Source of the DNA: CAYNWT01 sp964450955
Lineage (GTDB): Bacteria > Planctomycetota > Planctomycetia > Planctomycetales > Planctomycetaceae
Reading direction: 5' to 3'
Length of the DNA stretch: 64,000 bases
Assembly: GCA_964450955.1 (NCBI GenBank)
Contig: CAYVFI010000027.1
Coordinates: 37,376-101,375 of the forward strand
Translations under genes and position numbers: made by a program
The notes under the pieces: generated by a model
Told to the model about the DNA's origin: nothing
The model's input: only the letters and a program-made list of their open reading frames with translations
Database searches by the model: none
Shown here: in pieces, positions 18,039 to 28,785 of the stretch
How positions within the stretch are numbered: position 1 is the first letter of the stretch
Layout of the letters: each line of letters starts with the position of its first letter

Positions 18039-19025
18039 TTGGAAATCGATGTCTATAAGGAGTGGCTCGGTATTCCCGAGTCGGAACGTCCTCCGACACT
18101 GTACGCGCTGCTAAGGCTCGTACAGTTTGAGGACAACGAAGACAAGATCCGCAAGCACTACAAGAAGCTCAACGAGCACGTCCGTAAGTACGCCAGCGGT
18201 CAGTACTCGGTGCGCTCTCAGGAACTTCTAAACGAACTTGCCAAGGGCATGTTGTGCCTGACCGACCCTGAGCGAAAGCGCGAGTACGACGAATCGCTGG
18301 GCCGGGAATTCGACGAAGAAGATGACACCGGCCGCAAGACGGTGGGTCAGTACCTTGCCAGCAAGAAGCTAATCGAACGCGCACAAATCGCGCAGATCGA
18401 AGACTTCGCTGACGCCCGAGGACTCACGCAGCGCGATGCTGTTGTGCAAATGAAGCTGGCCGAACCGCAAGTTGCAACGCAGGCCTACGCGCAACAACTT
18501 GGATTTCCGTTTGTCGATCTCAACGACATGCTGCCAGACGACAATGTGCTTGATCAGGTGCCGCGATCTTTAGTGAAACGCCACTCGGCGTTACCGCTGT
18601 TTCAGGATGAAAACGTCCTGCTGGTTGCGTGTGCCGACGAACCGGGCACAGAACTGGAAGACGAAATTCGACTCCGCTTCGGCGTGCCCATGCGGCCTGT
18701 GCTCGCAGTGCCGCTAACCATCAACCAGGCGATCTCGAAGTACTACGCACCCGGTATGCGGGACGAAGTCTCTGCTTCGGCAAAGGGCACATCGAAGAAG
18801 ACCGGAAAGAACCCCAAAGGCGGCAAGAAAAAGCCTGGGAAAAAGAAACCGGCCGCAAGAGATGAACAAGACCCTCAAACCGCGCAGCTGGCAATCATCG
18901 GCGCATGCTGGGCGTGTATTGGTGCTGCAATGGCGGATCACTATCTGGTCGGTGGCCATTGGCTAAAGCTGCTTGTAATTCCGATTACCGGCTTCCTGCT
19001 TTGGAAGTTCGTTCTGAAGAAGTAG
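18039..19025 (+). CDS. Degenerate J-domain / GspE_N (MshEN-like) membrane protein
   Basis: A 328-residue protein. Residues ~5-88 resemble a J-domain (WLGI, then KIRKHYKKLNEHV, then LLNEL and DPERKREYDESL), but the HPD motif needed to stimulate Hsp70 is absent (HVR at 47-49). Residues ~98-238 match a GspE N-terminal/MshEN domain (TVGQYLASKKLIERAQI, QQLGFPFVDL, VPRSLVKRHSALPLF), although the first Arg of the c-di-GMP motif is Thr. A Lys-rich linker (250-272) leads to two membrane segments near 283-300 and 308-325. The start is a TTG at 18039 with a strong GAGGAGT site 8 bases upstream. It probably recruits the preceding Hsp70 to a membrane. Confidence 0.75.
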   Translation: MEIDVYKEWLGIPESERPPTLYALLRLVQFEDNEDKIRKHYKKLNEHVRKYASGQYSVRSQELLNELAKGMLCLTDPERKREYDESLGREFDEEDDTGRKTVGQYLASKKLIERAQIAQIEDFADARGLTQRDAVVQMKLAEPQVATQAYAQQLGFPFVDLNDMLPDDNVLDQVPRSLVKRHSALPLFQDENVLLVACADEPGTELEDEIRLRFGVPMRPVLAVPLTINQAISKYYAPGMRDEVSASAKGTSKKTGKNPKGGKKKPGKKKPAARDEQDPQTAQLAIIGACWACIGAAMADHYLVGGHWLKLLVIPITGFLLWKFVLKK

Positions 19026-19070
19026 CGCTGAACCACTTCTTCCACCAACAGTCATGAATTGAGTGTACCG

Positions 19071-20000
19071 ATGCGCGTAGATCGCCGAGGACTTCTTGCG
19101 TCAGCCGCCGGGCTGATGACCGTACCCGCTTTGGGCAGCGTGTCCAAACAAAAAGGCACGCAAGCGTCGCCATTCTCTTTCTGTCTTAACACCAGCACGA
19201 TACGCGGCCAAAAACTGCCGCTGATCGAAGAAATCGACATCGCCGCGAAGGCAGGCTACGACGGCATCGAACCGTGGATACGGAAGATTGATGAGTACAA
19301 AGCCTCGGGTGGTTCGCTGACTGACCTGGGCAAACGAATCAAAGACCACGGCCTGAAAGTCGAAAGCGCGATCGGCTTTGCGCAGTGGATTGTTGATGAC
19401 GAGAAGCAGCGTGCCCAAGGTCTTGAACAGGCCAGGCGTGACATGGACACCCTGAGGCAGATCGGCGGAATTCGAATCGCTGCTCCGCCGGCTGGAGCAA
19501 CAAAGGGGACCGGCCTGAACCTGTTTGCCGCAGCAGAACGCTATGCGAAGCTGCTTGAACTGGGCGACAAGATGGATGTAGTGCCGCAGGTCGAGGTTTG
19601 GGGGTTCTCTAAGAATTTGTCTCGATTAGGTGAAACCGTATTTGTCGCGGTGGAGAGTGGACACCCGAAGGCATGTGTTTTGCCCGATATTTACCACATC
19701 TTCAAAGGCGGTTCCGACTTCGAAGGCTTGAACCTGCTAAGCGGCCCAGCCATCCAGGTCTTTCACATGAACGACTACCCGGCTGAGCCACCTCGCGAAA
19801 AAATGAACGACGCCGACCGAGTTTACCCAGGAGACGGCGTCGCCCCAGTGACAAAAATTCTCAACAGCCTGAAGAGCAAAGGAAGCCCCGTGGCCCTTTC
19901 ACTTGAACTGTTCAACAAAGGCTACTGGAAACAGGACCCACTGGAAGTCGCGAAGACCGGTCTGGCAAAGATGAAGGCATCCGTCGCAAAGCTCGCGTAG
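19071..20000 (+). CDS. Tat-exported TIM-barrel sugar isomerase/epimerase-like protein
   Basis: A 309-residue protein. The N-terminus MRVDRRGLLASAAGLMTVP has the twin Arg and hydrophobic stretch of a Tat signal. The rest is a xylose-isomerase-like TIM barrel: KAGYDGIEPW, KVESAIGFAQWI, VPQVEVWGF, VLPDIYHIFKGG, QVFHMNDYP and LSLELFNKGYW, with metal-ligand candidates Glu, Asp, His and Glu. Such Tat-exported family members are frequent in planctomycetes and act on sugars outside the cytoplasm. The ATG at 19071 is preferred over 19059 because the twin-Arg lies at the usual distance from it. Confidence 0.85.
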   Translation: MRVDRRGLLASAAGLMTVPALGSVSKQKGTQASPFSFCLNTSTIRGQKLPLIEEIDIAAKAGYDGIEPWIRKIDEYKASGGSLTDLGKRIKDHGLKVESAIGFAQWIVDDEKQRAQGLEQARRDMDTLRQIGGIRIAAPPAGATKGTGLNLFAAAERYAKLLELGDKMDVVPQVEVWGFSKNLSRLGETVFVAVESGHPKACVLPDIYHIFKGGSDFEGLNLLSGPAIQVFHMNDYPAEPPREKMNDADRVYPGDGVAPVTKILNSLKSKGSPVALSLELFNKGYWKQDPLEVAKTGLAKMKASVAKLA

Positions 20001-20009
20001 TTCAACCAC

Positions 20010-20037
20010 CTTCAACCTTCAGTCTTCAACCTTCAGT
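20010..20037. repeat. Two tandem copies of a 14-base unit
   Basis: CTTCAACCTTCAGT is repeated exactly at 20010-20023 and 20024-20037, filling most of the 37-base gap between two convergent stop codons. No function is evident. Confidence 0.6.
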
Positions 20038-21096
20038 CTAAAACGTCATGCCCTCGTACATGATGTCGCACTCAGGAAGCAATTCGACCAGATCTTTAAC
20101 AGTCTGCTGATTGGCCATCGTTCCGTTGATATCCAACATCGTCACCTGCTTCAACTTCTTCATCACAATCAGCCCGCGGCCTGAGATGGTCCTGTTGTTT
20201 GGAAGACTTAGCTTCTGTAGCTTCTTCAGGCCGCCCAGCGATTTCAGACCGTTGTCCGTGATGCCATTCTTGCCGAGGTAAAGTTCCTGCAAATTGGTGC
20301 AGCCTCGCAGACTCTTCAGGGCGTCGTCGCCGAAGCCACACTCGCCCGCTCTCAAAATTTCAAGGTTCGGCATCTTCTTCATAAATCGCCAGCCTTCAAT
20401 CCCGAAGGCCGTCCGGCCAACCTCCAGAACGCGTAGCTTCTGACACGGAACGGACTTAAACGAGGCTCCATTGGTTTGAAGCTTTCGCAAACGCAAGACC
20501 TCAAGGTTCTTCAGATCTTTCAGGTTAACAAGCCCCTGATCCGAAACACCGGTGTCACTAAGCGTCAGTTCGCGCAATTCGGTTAGGCCAGTCAGAAAAG
20601 GCATGGCTGCGTCGTTGAACTGAGTTGTATGCAGACTCAGCACTTCGAGATTCAGCTTGGTGAGGAAGCTGTAGGAGCCTGCCGAATGTCGGGTGCCTGA
20701 CATATCCAGACTGCGTAGGTTCGGAAACATTACCAATGCATCCAGCCCGGCTGGCGAAACTGGAGCCCCGGAAAGTTTCAGCTCGGTGATAAGCTCTTTC
20801 GCTTCGTCATTGGTCGCGATTGCCATGACCTGTTTGTCGTTGATGTCCCGTGGGCTGAGTTTCAGGAATCTGTCGACAAGCTGTTGAGGGTCAGGTTTGG
20901 TCTCCACAACAGGTGGAGCCGCCACAGGAGTATCAACTGCAGCCTCTTCCACGGCCGTAGCAGTGTCTCCGGAACTCACTGCCTCTTTGGCTCTCCTGGC
21001 AACATCGTTTGCCGCGTCCTTCGCAGCATCGCAGCCAATCAACGGAATCGTGAGAAGGGCGAGCATCGCCGCTATCAGACTGGGGTAAGTACGCAT
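20038..21096 (-). CDS. Leucine-rich-repeat lipoprotein
   Basis: A 352-residue protein. Residues 1-22 form a lipoprotein signal ending LIGC (Cys22 would be lipidated). An Ala/Val/Pro-rich linker (about 25-70) precedes LRRs of the ribonuclease-inhibitor/cysteine-containing type: PNLRSLDMSG, NLEVLSLHTTQFNDAAMPFL, ELRELTLSDTGVSDQGLVNL, NLEVLRLRKL, NLQELYLGKNGITDNGLKSL and KLQKLSLPNN. LRR lipoproteins are expanded in planctomycetes, and the binding partner is unknown. The ATG at 21096 is chosen because the signal peptide begins there; the longer frame from 21135 adds 13 polar residues. Confidence 0.88.
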   Translation of the reverse strand: MRTYPSLIAAMLALLTIPLIGCDAAKDAANDVARRAKEAVSSGDTATAVEEAAVDTPVAAPPVVETKPDPQQLVDRFLKLSPRDINDKQVMAIATNDEAKELITELKLSGAPVSPAGLDALVMFPNLRSLDMSGTRHSAGSYSFLTKLNLEVLSLHTTQFNDAAMPFLTGLTELRELTLSDTGVSDQGLVNLKDLKNLEVLRLRKLQTNGASFKSVPCQKLRVLEVGRTAFGIEGWRFMKKMPNLEILRAGECGFGDDALKSLRGCTNLQELYLGKNGITDNGLKSLGGLKKLQKLSLPNNRTISGRGLIVMKKLKQVTMLDINGTMANQQTVKDLVELLPECDIMYEGMTF

Positions 21097-21216
21097 GTTC
21101 GTATTCCGGACAAAGTGATATTGAGCCCCGCACATCCATCATACGAACGCGCGCAGCCGCAGCAAACGTATCGTGGAATCTCCGGGACCAGAACCCAGAG
21201 AACAGTCGCAAACGCG

Positions 21217-21774
21217 CTACGCCTGGTACCGGTGTCCAATGCGGGCCACCCCGGATCCCAGCCGGTTCAGCACAGAGCGCACAATCCCCGAGTAGTGCGG
21301 GTGCAGAAATCCAAACCCAAACACAACCAGCAGGCTGGACACTATCAGGCCGCCGTAACGCAGCCACGTGTTTGATGCGAACTGGCTGACCAGTCCGAAG
21401 TACCACGGCAAGTCGACCTCAGTCTTCACCGACATCACGGCTGCGTTGATCTGCAGGTCGTCCGCAATCGAAATTGCGGACTGAGCAGGATCAATTGCGC
21501 CGAACCTCGATCGAGCCAACTCGGCGGCAAACTGAGGGTCTTCTTCAAGTGCCGTCGCGACTCGGTCGAGCTGCTGAACCTGTTTTTCCAGGCTCACCAG
21601 GTTCCACTGACCAATCGTATGATCGCGTTGCAGGACGAGGTATCGCTGAAATTTCGGAGCAAGCGCAACGGCGGCGTAGATTGTTATCGCGATAAACAGA
21701 GTCAACCAGAACACGACCGAAACGACCCACGTTGGGTCGTCGGTCGATTCGGTTGCATGTGCGTCAGTCGCCAT
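21217..21774 (-). CDS. FtsB/DivIC-like membrane protein with an extra C-terminal membrane segment
   Basis: A 185-residue protein with a membrane helix at about 16-38, a coiled-coil-like stretch at 42-78 and then LEEDPQFAAELARSRFGAIDP at 76-96. The last part resembles the DPEYIEERAREKLGMVKPGE-type motif that follows the coiled coil in FtsB and DivIC, and the gene lies 64 bases downstream of eno, where ftsB sits in many bacteria. A second membrane helix at about 140-157 is not part of the usual family. The role could be in cell division or envelope organisation; homology should be treated as likely rather than certain. Confidence 0.6.
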   Translation of the reverse strand: MATDAHATESTDDPTWVVSVVFWLTLFIAITIYAAVALAPKFQRYLVLQRDHTIGQWNLVSLEKQVQQLDRVATALEEDPQFAAELARSRFGAIDPAQSAISIADDLQINAAVMSVKTEVDLPWYFGLVSQFASNTWLRYGGLIVSSLLVVFGFGFLHPHYSGIVRSVLNRLGSGVARIGHRYQA

Positions 21775-21838
21775 CAGGAAACTCTGATTACTTAAGACCG
21801 ACGCTGGTTCGCTTGACCGAAGTCAGCAGCAGTCTGGG

Positions 21839-23469
<1,631 letters not shown>

Positions 23470-24348
23470 GTGAAACGAGGTCGCGAGAAACTATTCGCTG
23501 TGCTGCCGACCATGCTGACGCTTGGCAACGCCGCATGTGGCTTCGGCGCAATCACGTTTGCCGCGAAGGTCGGACCAGACACCGCTGGCGGTCAGGAACT
23601 TGTCGTCGCCGCACTGCTGATTTTCCTGGCAATGCTGTTCGACGCACTCGACGGCGGCGCCGCGCGGTTAACCAATCAAACTTCTGAATTTGGTGCCCAG
23701 CTTGATAGCCTGTGCGACGCAATCAGCTTCGGCGTCGCACCCGCGTTTCTTATGCTGCAGTTCATCCATCCCGGTCACCACTTGAATCTACTGGAAGAAC
23801 TCATCCAGGGCGCAAACGTGTCACTGTTTGAATACCCACGCAAGTTGTTGTGGGTCATCGCGTGCCTGTACGTTATCTGCGCTCTGTTGCGATTGGCGCG
23901 GTTCAACGTGGAAACAGATGAAGACGATACACACGAAGGCTTTAGCGGATTGCCTTCACCGGCCGCTGCCGGGACTGTTGCATCGTTTCCGATCGCGGTC
24001 AGAGGCCTTGTGGACTTCGCCGGGAACCCTGAGTCGCTGGTCTATAATGCGTCACGGCACAGCATTACGTTCATCGCCATGCTGCTGCCATTAATCACTT
24101 TGGGGGTTGCAATGCTAATGGTATCGCGACTGCCCTATCCGCACGTGTTCAACCAGTTCTTCAAAGGCAACCGCAGTCGATCGCAACTCCTGCAAATCGT
24201 ATTCGCGATTCCCGTCATCCTGCTGCTCAAGGAAATCACCATTCCGCTGATCTGTTGCATCTTCGCCTTCTCAGCGCCTGTCAGGGCCGGCTGGCAGCAG
24301 TACTTCCCAGCCGGTGTCAGAAAACCGGCTGGCAGCGACACTGACTGA
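23470..24348 (+). CDS. pssA: CDP-diacylglycerol-serine O-phosphatidyltransferase
   Basis: A 292-residue integral membrane enzyme that makes phosphatidylserine from CDP-diacylglycerol and serine, the route to phosphatidylethanolamine. The CDP-alcohol phosphotransferase motif is intact: D-G-x2-A-R-x8-G-x3-D-x3-D in DGGAARLTNQTSEFGAQLD followed by SLCD. The start LPTMLTLGNAACGFGAI is typical of PssA, and seven or so hydrophobic segments follow. The start is a GTG at 23470. It lies near cdsA, which makes its substrate. Confidence 0.9.
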   Translation: MKRGREKLFAVLPTMLTLGNAACGFGAITFAAKVGPDTAGGQELVVAALLIFLAMLFDALDGGAARLTNQTSEFGAQLDSLCDAISFGVAPAFLMLQFIHPGHHLNLLEELIQGANVSLFEYPRKLLWVIACLYVICALLRLARFNVETDEDDTHEGFSGLPSPAAAGTVASFPIAVRGLVDFAGNPESLVYNASRHSITFIAMLLPLITLGVAMLMVSRLPYPHVFNQFFKGNRSRSQLLQIVFAIPVILLLKEITIPLICCIFAFSAPVRAGWQQYFPAGVRKPAGSDTD

Positions 24349-24354
24349 CAAGCA

Positions 24355-27300
24355 CTACTGCGGAACACTAATCCCGTTCACGAAGAACGAACCTGTCGTT
24401 CGACCCGACGGAACAAAGGCCGACGTCGATGCACCACTCACGACGTTGTTTGTCGCTCCAAGCAGAGTGACATCACCTGTGATCGTTTCGAAGATGAAGC
24501 CTCGATCGGATAGACCACCAAGGTTAGCGAAGTCCAATGCGTTCCCTTCAATTTCGATTCGAGTTGGGCCAGCGACATTCTCAAACAAGACTCCGGTGGC
24601 TCCGTCGAACTCGTCGATAATGAGGTTGGTGTAGACCCCAACCGTCGCCGAACCGGCAACGTTGAAACCCATACCGACTCCGCGGTCCCCGGTGAACGAA
24701 ATCGAGTTCTGTTCGTACAGAATTTCTGACGGGCCGAGAGTCGTCGTGTTAATCGCCGTGACTGACGAACCAGTGGTAGCGAAAATGTTGTTGAACACGG
24801 TGAACCGACCCAAAGCGGTATCTGAGTTTGACGCAATGTTTAACAGGCTCGTGTTACTCCCGGATGAATTAATCTCGTTCTGGCTCACGACCAGATCAAG
24901 TATTCCCTGGCTGGAAATACCCAGTAAATCCACGCCGGAAGCACTGCTTGTGAACGTGCTGGTTTGGACGCTGACTGAGATATCCGCGTCACCGGTCCCG
25001 GACGCCAGAAGTGCAGCATTGTTGCCGGAATCGACAGTCAGTCCCTGTAGAAGCCAATCGTGGCCCTGATCCGCCGTAGCTCGCAACTCAAACGTCGAAT
25101 TGTTGTCTGAGAACGTACTGCTGACGAGTTCGACCTGTTGCACGTTCAACAGATTGATTGCAGTTTGCGAATCGGTGACTGTTCCGTCGAAAAACGAAAC
25201 TCGTTCCGCACCGCTTGCTGCGATGGCGGTTTCGTTGCCATCCAGGTTCAGGAAACGGATGCCGACAACACCAGCATTTTCAAGCAGAATGCCTGTCGTG
25301 GTGTCGTTAATGAACCCGCCACTCCCGTTTCCGTTAGTCGTTCCGGCGACAACAAAGTTACCTGTCGAATTGATGATTCGAATTCCGTAATCGCCACCCG
25401 TCACAGAAACACCTGTAAGCCCAATGTCGATGTCAGAGTCTTCGATATCAAATGCCGCAGCATTCTCAGTGGTTACGATTCCATCGACCACTCGCACAGT
25501 GCCCGAGTTTCTGGCTGTGAACCCTGCTCCATCCGTAGCCGCGACATCCAGTGAAACAAAACCAACGGTGCCTGGGTTGTCGTGAAGGTCAATGGCTGAA
25601 TCGCCGGTGGCATCTGTAATGGTGACGTCGTCAAGGAACACGATATCAGCGCTTGAGTTCGAAATTTCAATCGCTGAATCCGTTGACCCGCGGCTGTTGG
25701 CGATAGACGTCACGTCGTTGATGACAAACTGGCCCGCGTTGTTATCGATAACAATACCCTGATTAAGCCGGCCGTCGATCTCAACAGTGTTGAAATCAAT
25801 CGAACCAAGGTTGTCCTGCACGCGGATACCGTCAGTGGCTCCGTCAATCAACGTGTGCCCCGACACAACAAGGCTGGCCGTATTGGTGTTGTTGAGCACC
25901 GAAATCCCGACACCATTGGCGTCCCTGATCGTCAGCGCTTCGAACTCGACCTGGGCGTCCGAATTATGGATGCGGACCGCGTCGCCTGTTGCACCTTCGA
26001 TGACCGTTTCACCAACAAACCGAATCGTACCCGTTCCACCATCAATATTAATTCCATTGCCGGCCGAATTGATAAGCGACACAGCGTTCAATGCCACTGT
26101 GCCATCAACCTCACTGAAAGACAATCCGTTGCCGGTGTCGTTGTTGAACGTCGCTTCGGCAAGATTGATGTCCGCATCTGCGCCGATTTCGCTTAGCACC
26201 AGTGCCTCACCGGAATCGTTGGTGAACTCACCAGAGACTTCTACGCCGCCGGTCACACTGTCAATTCGCAGCGCGGCTGCTCCCGATGAGGCGACCGTCG
26301 TGTTCAAAATGCCCACGCTGCCACTAATGTCGCTCGCGAGAACACCATTACTTGCCGCACTCAGCACACTGATATCACTCACGATCGCATTGTCGATACC
26401 ATTAAGCACGACTCCGTTGCCGCCGGAGTTTTCGATCGTGAACCCACGGAATTCCGAATTCGATGCCAGCGTCACTGCGTCGCCTGCGGTTCCTCGCAGA
26501 ATCGGAGCAACACTGCCCGACGCGGCGGCCGGTACAACCAGTGAACCAACGCCCTGAGCTTCCAATTCATGCTGCAAGCCTGCTGATGTACCCAGAAATC
26601 GATCGCCGTTCGCAAGCGTCAAAGCCGCGTCGGCTCCGGTGAACACACTGTCGGCGTGAACGATGTGGTAGTCGCTGTCTTCGGCCAAACCAAGCTGCAA
26701 ACTGCTAAACGGATCCTCTGCAGTGCCGTCAAAGCCTCCGGTTGCAGAACTATTAATGTGCGTGAACGTCAACGCGTTACCCGTATCCGGATTCACAGCA
26801 GCCACACCCGTGCGCGTGACATCGGTGTTAACCACAACTGCGTTGTATTGACGAGTCGGATAACGAGTCAGCTGGTCCTGCGGCTGTGTTCGCCACTGAC
26901 CACCACGGTTTCCGCGAGTCACACCAAGCGAAATTCCGAACAGAACATTGGTCCCAAAAGTGTCGTCGTTGGTCACCTTAATCTGACCATCCAGCATGCC
27001 GAAAATGCTGGCTTCCACACGACCCATCACTCCCGTGATGTCTTCAACGGATGTGCCCGTGTAGTGGTAAGCCCCGGCGAACGCGCGAATCTGGTTCTCT
27101 GCGGCAAAGTCACCGGGCAACAAATAGCCAATCTGAATGTCGCCGCCGCCCAGCACGTCGCCAAGTGTTCCGGTTTGATCAAACAATAATTCATTGCCAA
27201 CAAACCGCTCATTGCTGGCTCGTAGCGAACCAAGTTGCTCGTCGCCAAGCGGAATGTAAATGTTGGCCAGGCCATCGAACCTGCTGCCGTACGTTTCAAA

Positions 27301-27711
27301 CGACAAAGTAATTTGTTGCGTGTCATCGCCGCTTAAAGTGTCGTAGTCGTACCAAACGATTCCGCCAAAAATCCGGTCGATCTCCGGGAGCATCTGGCGA
27401 TAACCGACACCAAGGTTCACACCATATTCGCCATCGCTGGTGAATAACCGCGCGTTGGTCATCAAACTGCCGTTGGGCGTTCGCAGATACGGCATCAATT
27501 CAAAGTGAGCCAGCGAATCGGTCCGACCGACTGTGTCACCACCCAGGTAGCCGACCCGAGCGCGCACACCGTAATCTTCGCGACCCAGAGTTATGCCTTG
27601 AGCAACCGCTTCTGAATCGACAGGAGAAATGAGAATGAACGCGATGATCGCCGCGAGGCCCGCTTGGCCCAACGAAGACCTGCGCGAGAATCGCGAAGGA
27701 CAAATTGTCAT
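24355..27711 (-). CDS. Large outer-membrane/surface protein: inverse-autotransporter-like barrel plus beta-helix passenger
   Basis: A 1118-residue protein. After a long signal peptide (twin Arg near residue 10, hydrophobic 18-32, cleavage near AVAQG) residues ~40-290 are rich in alternating aromatic strands (GYLGGDTVGRTDSLAHFELM, YGVNLGVGYRQM, FGGIVWYDYD, TLSFETYGSRFDGLANIYIP, QIGYL, GAYHYTG) like an inverse-autotransporter/intimin-type barrel. Residues ~330-1110 are dozens of parallel beta-helix turns (FRGFTIENSGGNGVVLNGID, SNGVLASDISGSVGILNTT and similar NxGxGI turns). It is likely a surface-displayed adhesin-like or polysaccharide-binding protein. The ATG at 27711 is preferred; 27732 would add seven residues. 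It converges with pssA, leaving 6 bases between the stops. Confidence 0.75.
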   Translation of the reverse strand: MTICPSRFSRRSSLGQAGLAAIIAFILISPVDSEAVAQGITLGREDYGVRARVGYLGGDTVGRTDSLAHFELMPYLRTPNGSLMTNARLFTSDGEYGVNLGVGYRQMLPEIDRIFGGIVWYDYDTLSGDDTQQITLSFETYGSRFDGLANIYIPLGDEQLGSLRASNERFVGNELLFDQTGTLGDVLGGGDIQIGYLLPGDFAAENQIRAFAGAYHYTGTSVEDITGVMGRVEASIFGMLDGQIKVTNDDTFGTNVLFGISLGVTRGNRGGQWRTQPQDQLTRYPTRQYNAVVVNTDVTRTGVAAVNPDTGNALTFTHINSSATGGFDGTAEDPFSSLQLGLAEDSDYHIVHADSVFTGADAALTLANGDRFLGTSAGLQHELEAQGVGSLVVPAAASGSVAPILRGTAGDAVTLASNSEFRGFTIENSGGNGVVLNGIDNAIVSDISVLSAASNGVLASDISGSVGILNTTVASSGAAALRIDSVTGGVEVSGEFTNDSGEALVLSEIGADADINLAEATFNNDTGNGLSFSEVDGTVALNAVSLINSAGNGINIDGGTGTIRFVGETVIEGATGDAVRIHNSDAQVEFEALTIRDANGVGISVLNNTNTASLVVSGHTLIDGATDGIRVQDNLGSIDFNTVEIDGRLNQGIVIDNNAGQFVINDVTSIANSRGSTDSAIEISNSSADIVFLDDVTITDATGDSAIDLHDNPGTVGFVSLDVAATDGAGFTARNSGTVRVVDGIVTTENAAAFDIEDSDIDIGLTGVSVTGGDYGIRIINSTGNFVVAGTTNGNGSGGFINDTTTGILLENAGVVGIRFLNLDGNETAIAASGAERVSFFDGTVTDSQTAINLLNVQQVELVSSTFSDNNSTFELRATADQGHDWLLQGLTVDSGNNAALLASGTGDADISVSVQTSTFTSSASGVDLLGISSQGILDLVVSQNEINSSGSNTSLLNIASNSDTALGRFTVFNNIFATTGSSVTAINTTTLGPSEILYEQNSISFTGDRGVGMGFNVAGSATVGVYTNLIIDEFDGATGVLFENVAGPTRIEIEGNALDFANLGGLSDRGFIFETITGDVTLLGATNNVVSGASTSAFVPSGRTTGSFFVNGISVPQ

Positions 27712-27882
27712 GAGAGAACCTGCGCAGAACACATGTGTCCAGGACGGACATGAGGAGAATTTGTGTTCGAAGGAAGGATTTTGAGGTGTGGCAGCAGTTG
27801 ATATTCGGGAGCGGCAAAAACCGTCAACACGGGAACCCGCTTCCTCAGCCCGGGGCTTCGAAATAGATCCCTCTTTGCCGAT

Positions 27883-28785
27883 CTACCACGTCTGGAGCGG
27901 CAAAATCCACCACAACAGCAGCGCAACAGGCCCCGCGAACAGTACGCTGTCCAGTAGATCCAGCAGTCCACCGAAACCTGGCATCAGCTCAGCGGCGTCC
28001 TTTTTCTGACAGTCTCGCTTAATAAGCGACTCGCACAGGTCTCCAATCAGCCCCACCAGACCAAGGATCGAACCGTAAACCGCACCCAGGATCAGCGGGA
28101 CCGGCTTCCACCCCACAACATCAATCCCATCAGAGACGAAAGCAGGCGGCGCGAAGTGCAGCCAGGCCGCTCCGGCAGCCGCCGAACCCACAATGGCCCC
28201 AACGAAACCAGCCCATGTTTTCCCCGGACTCAGAACCGGTGCCATCTTTGTTTTGCCGAACAGCCGACCAAACGTGTACGCCATCGTGTCACCAGCCTTC
28301 GCTGACACGATCACAGAACCCAAAACCAAATAGCCGGCCTGCGCACCCGCAACCCACCGCAATTGGGCCGTTACAGCCAACAACACACCCACGTAACTCA
28401 CAACAATCAGTTCAGCGCCAAGGGTTTCCATGTTGGTTCCCGGCCCCATATATCTAGCCGCACCAGCCATAAACAGAATCAGCACCGATGCAAAAAATAC
28501 GGTGTTGATAGCCTGCAGCGAACCGCCAATGTTGTCGGCCAACCCAAACGGAAACGTCCATGCCGCAACAATCGCCAGCACACATAGCGGTGCCGTGACT
28601 TTGAACAACGGCCGCATCGCCCGCACGGTCAGCAGTTCGCAAAGTTCCCACGCGCTACGAATCGCAAGACCCACGCACAACACAAACAGAACCGGCGCGA
28701 GTTGCCCGACGCGGTGGTCCAGATAGAACAGCCCAAACAAAGCCGGAATCAGAACCGCCGATATCCCTAATCGCCACACTAGCAT
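27883..28785 (-). CDS. cdsA: Phosphatidate cytidylyltransferase
   Basis: A 300-residue multi-pass membrane enzyme that makes CDP-diacylglycerol from phosphatidate and CTP. The family region is present (AGDTMAYTFGRLFGKTKMAP, LSPGKTWAGFVGA, LGLVGLIGDLCESLIKRDCQ and KKDAAELMPGFGGLLDLLDS). Compared with the usual signature, the His of PGHGG is Phe and the Arg of DRxDS is Leu. At least seven hydrophobic segments occur. Its ATG shares one base with the uppS stop, so the two are translated together, as is common in bacteria. Confidence 0.88.
   Translation of the reverse strand: MLVWRLGISAVLIPALFGLFYLDHRVGQLAPVLFVLCVGLAIRSAWELCELLTVRAMRPLFKVTAPLCVLAIVAAWTFPFGLADNIGGSLQAINTVFFASVLILFMAGAARYMGPGTNMETLGAELIVVSYVGVLLAVTAQLRWVAGAQAGYLVLGSVIVSAKAGDTMAYTFGRLFGKTKMAPVLSPGKTWAGFVGAIVGSAAAGAAWLHFAPPAFVSDGIDVVGWKPVPLILGAVYGSILGLVGLIGDLCESLIKRDCQKKDAAELMPGFGGLLDLLDSVLFAGPVALLLWWILPLQTW

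Noticed and set aside
25787..26557. Plus-strand frames opposite the beta-helix gene
   Set aside because: They are complements of the repetitive passenger and have no domain or ribosome site.
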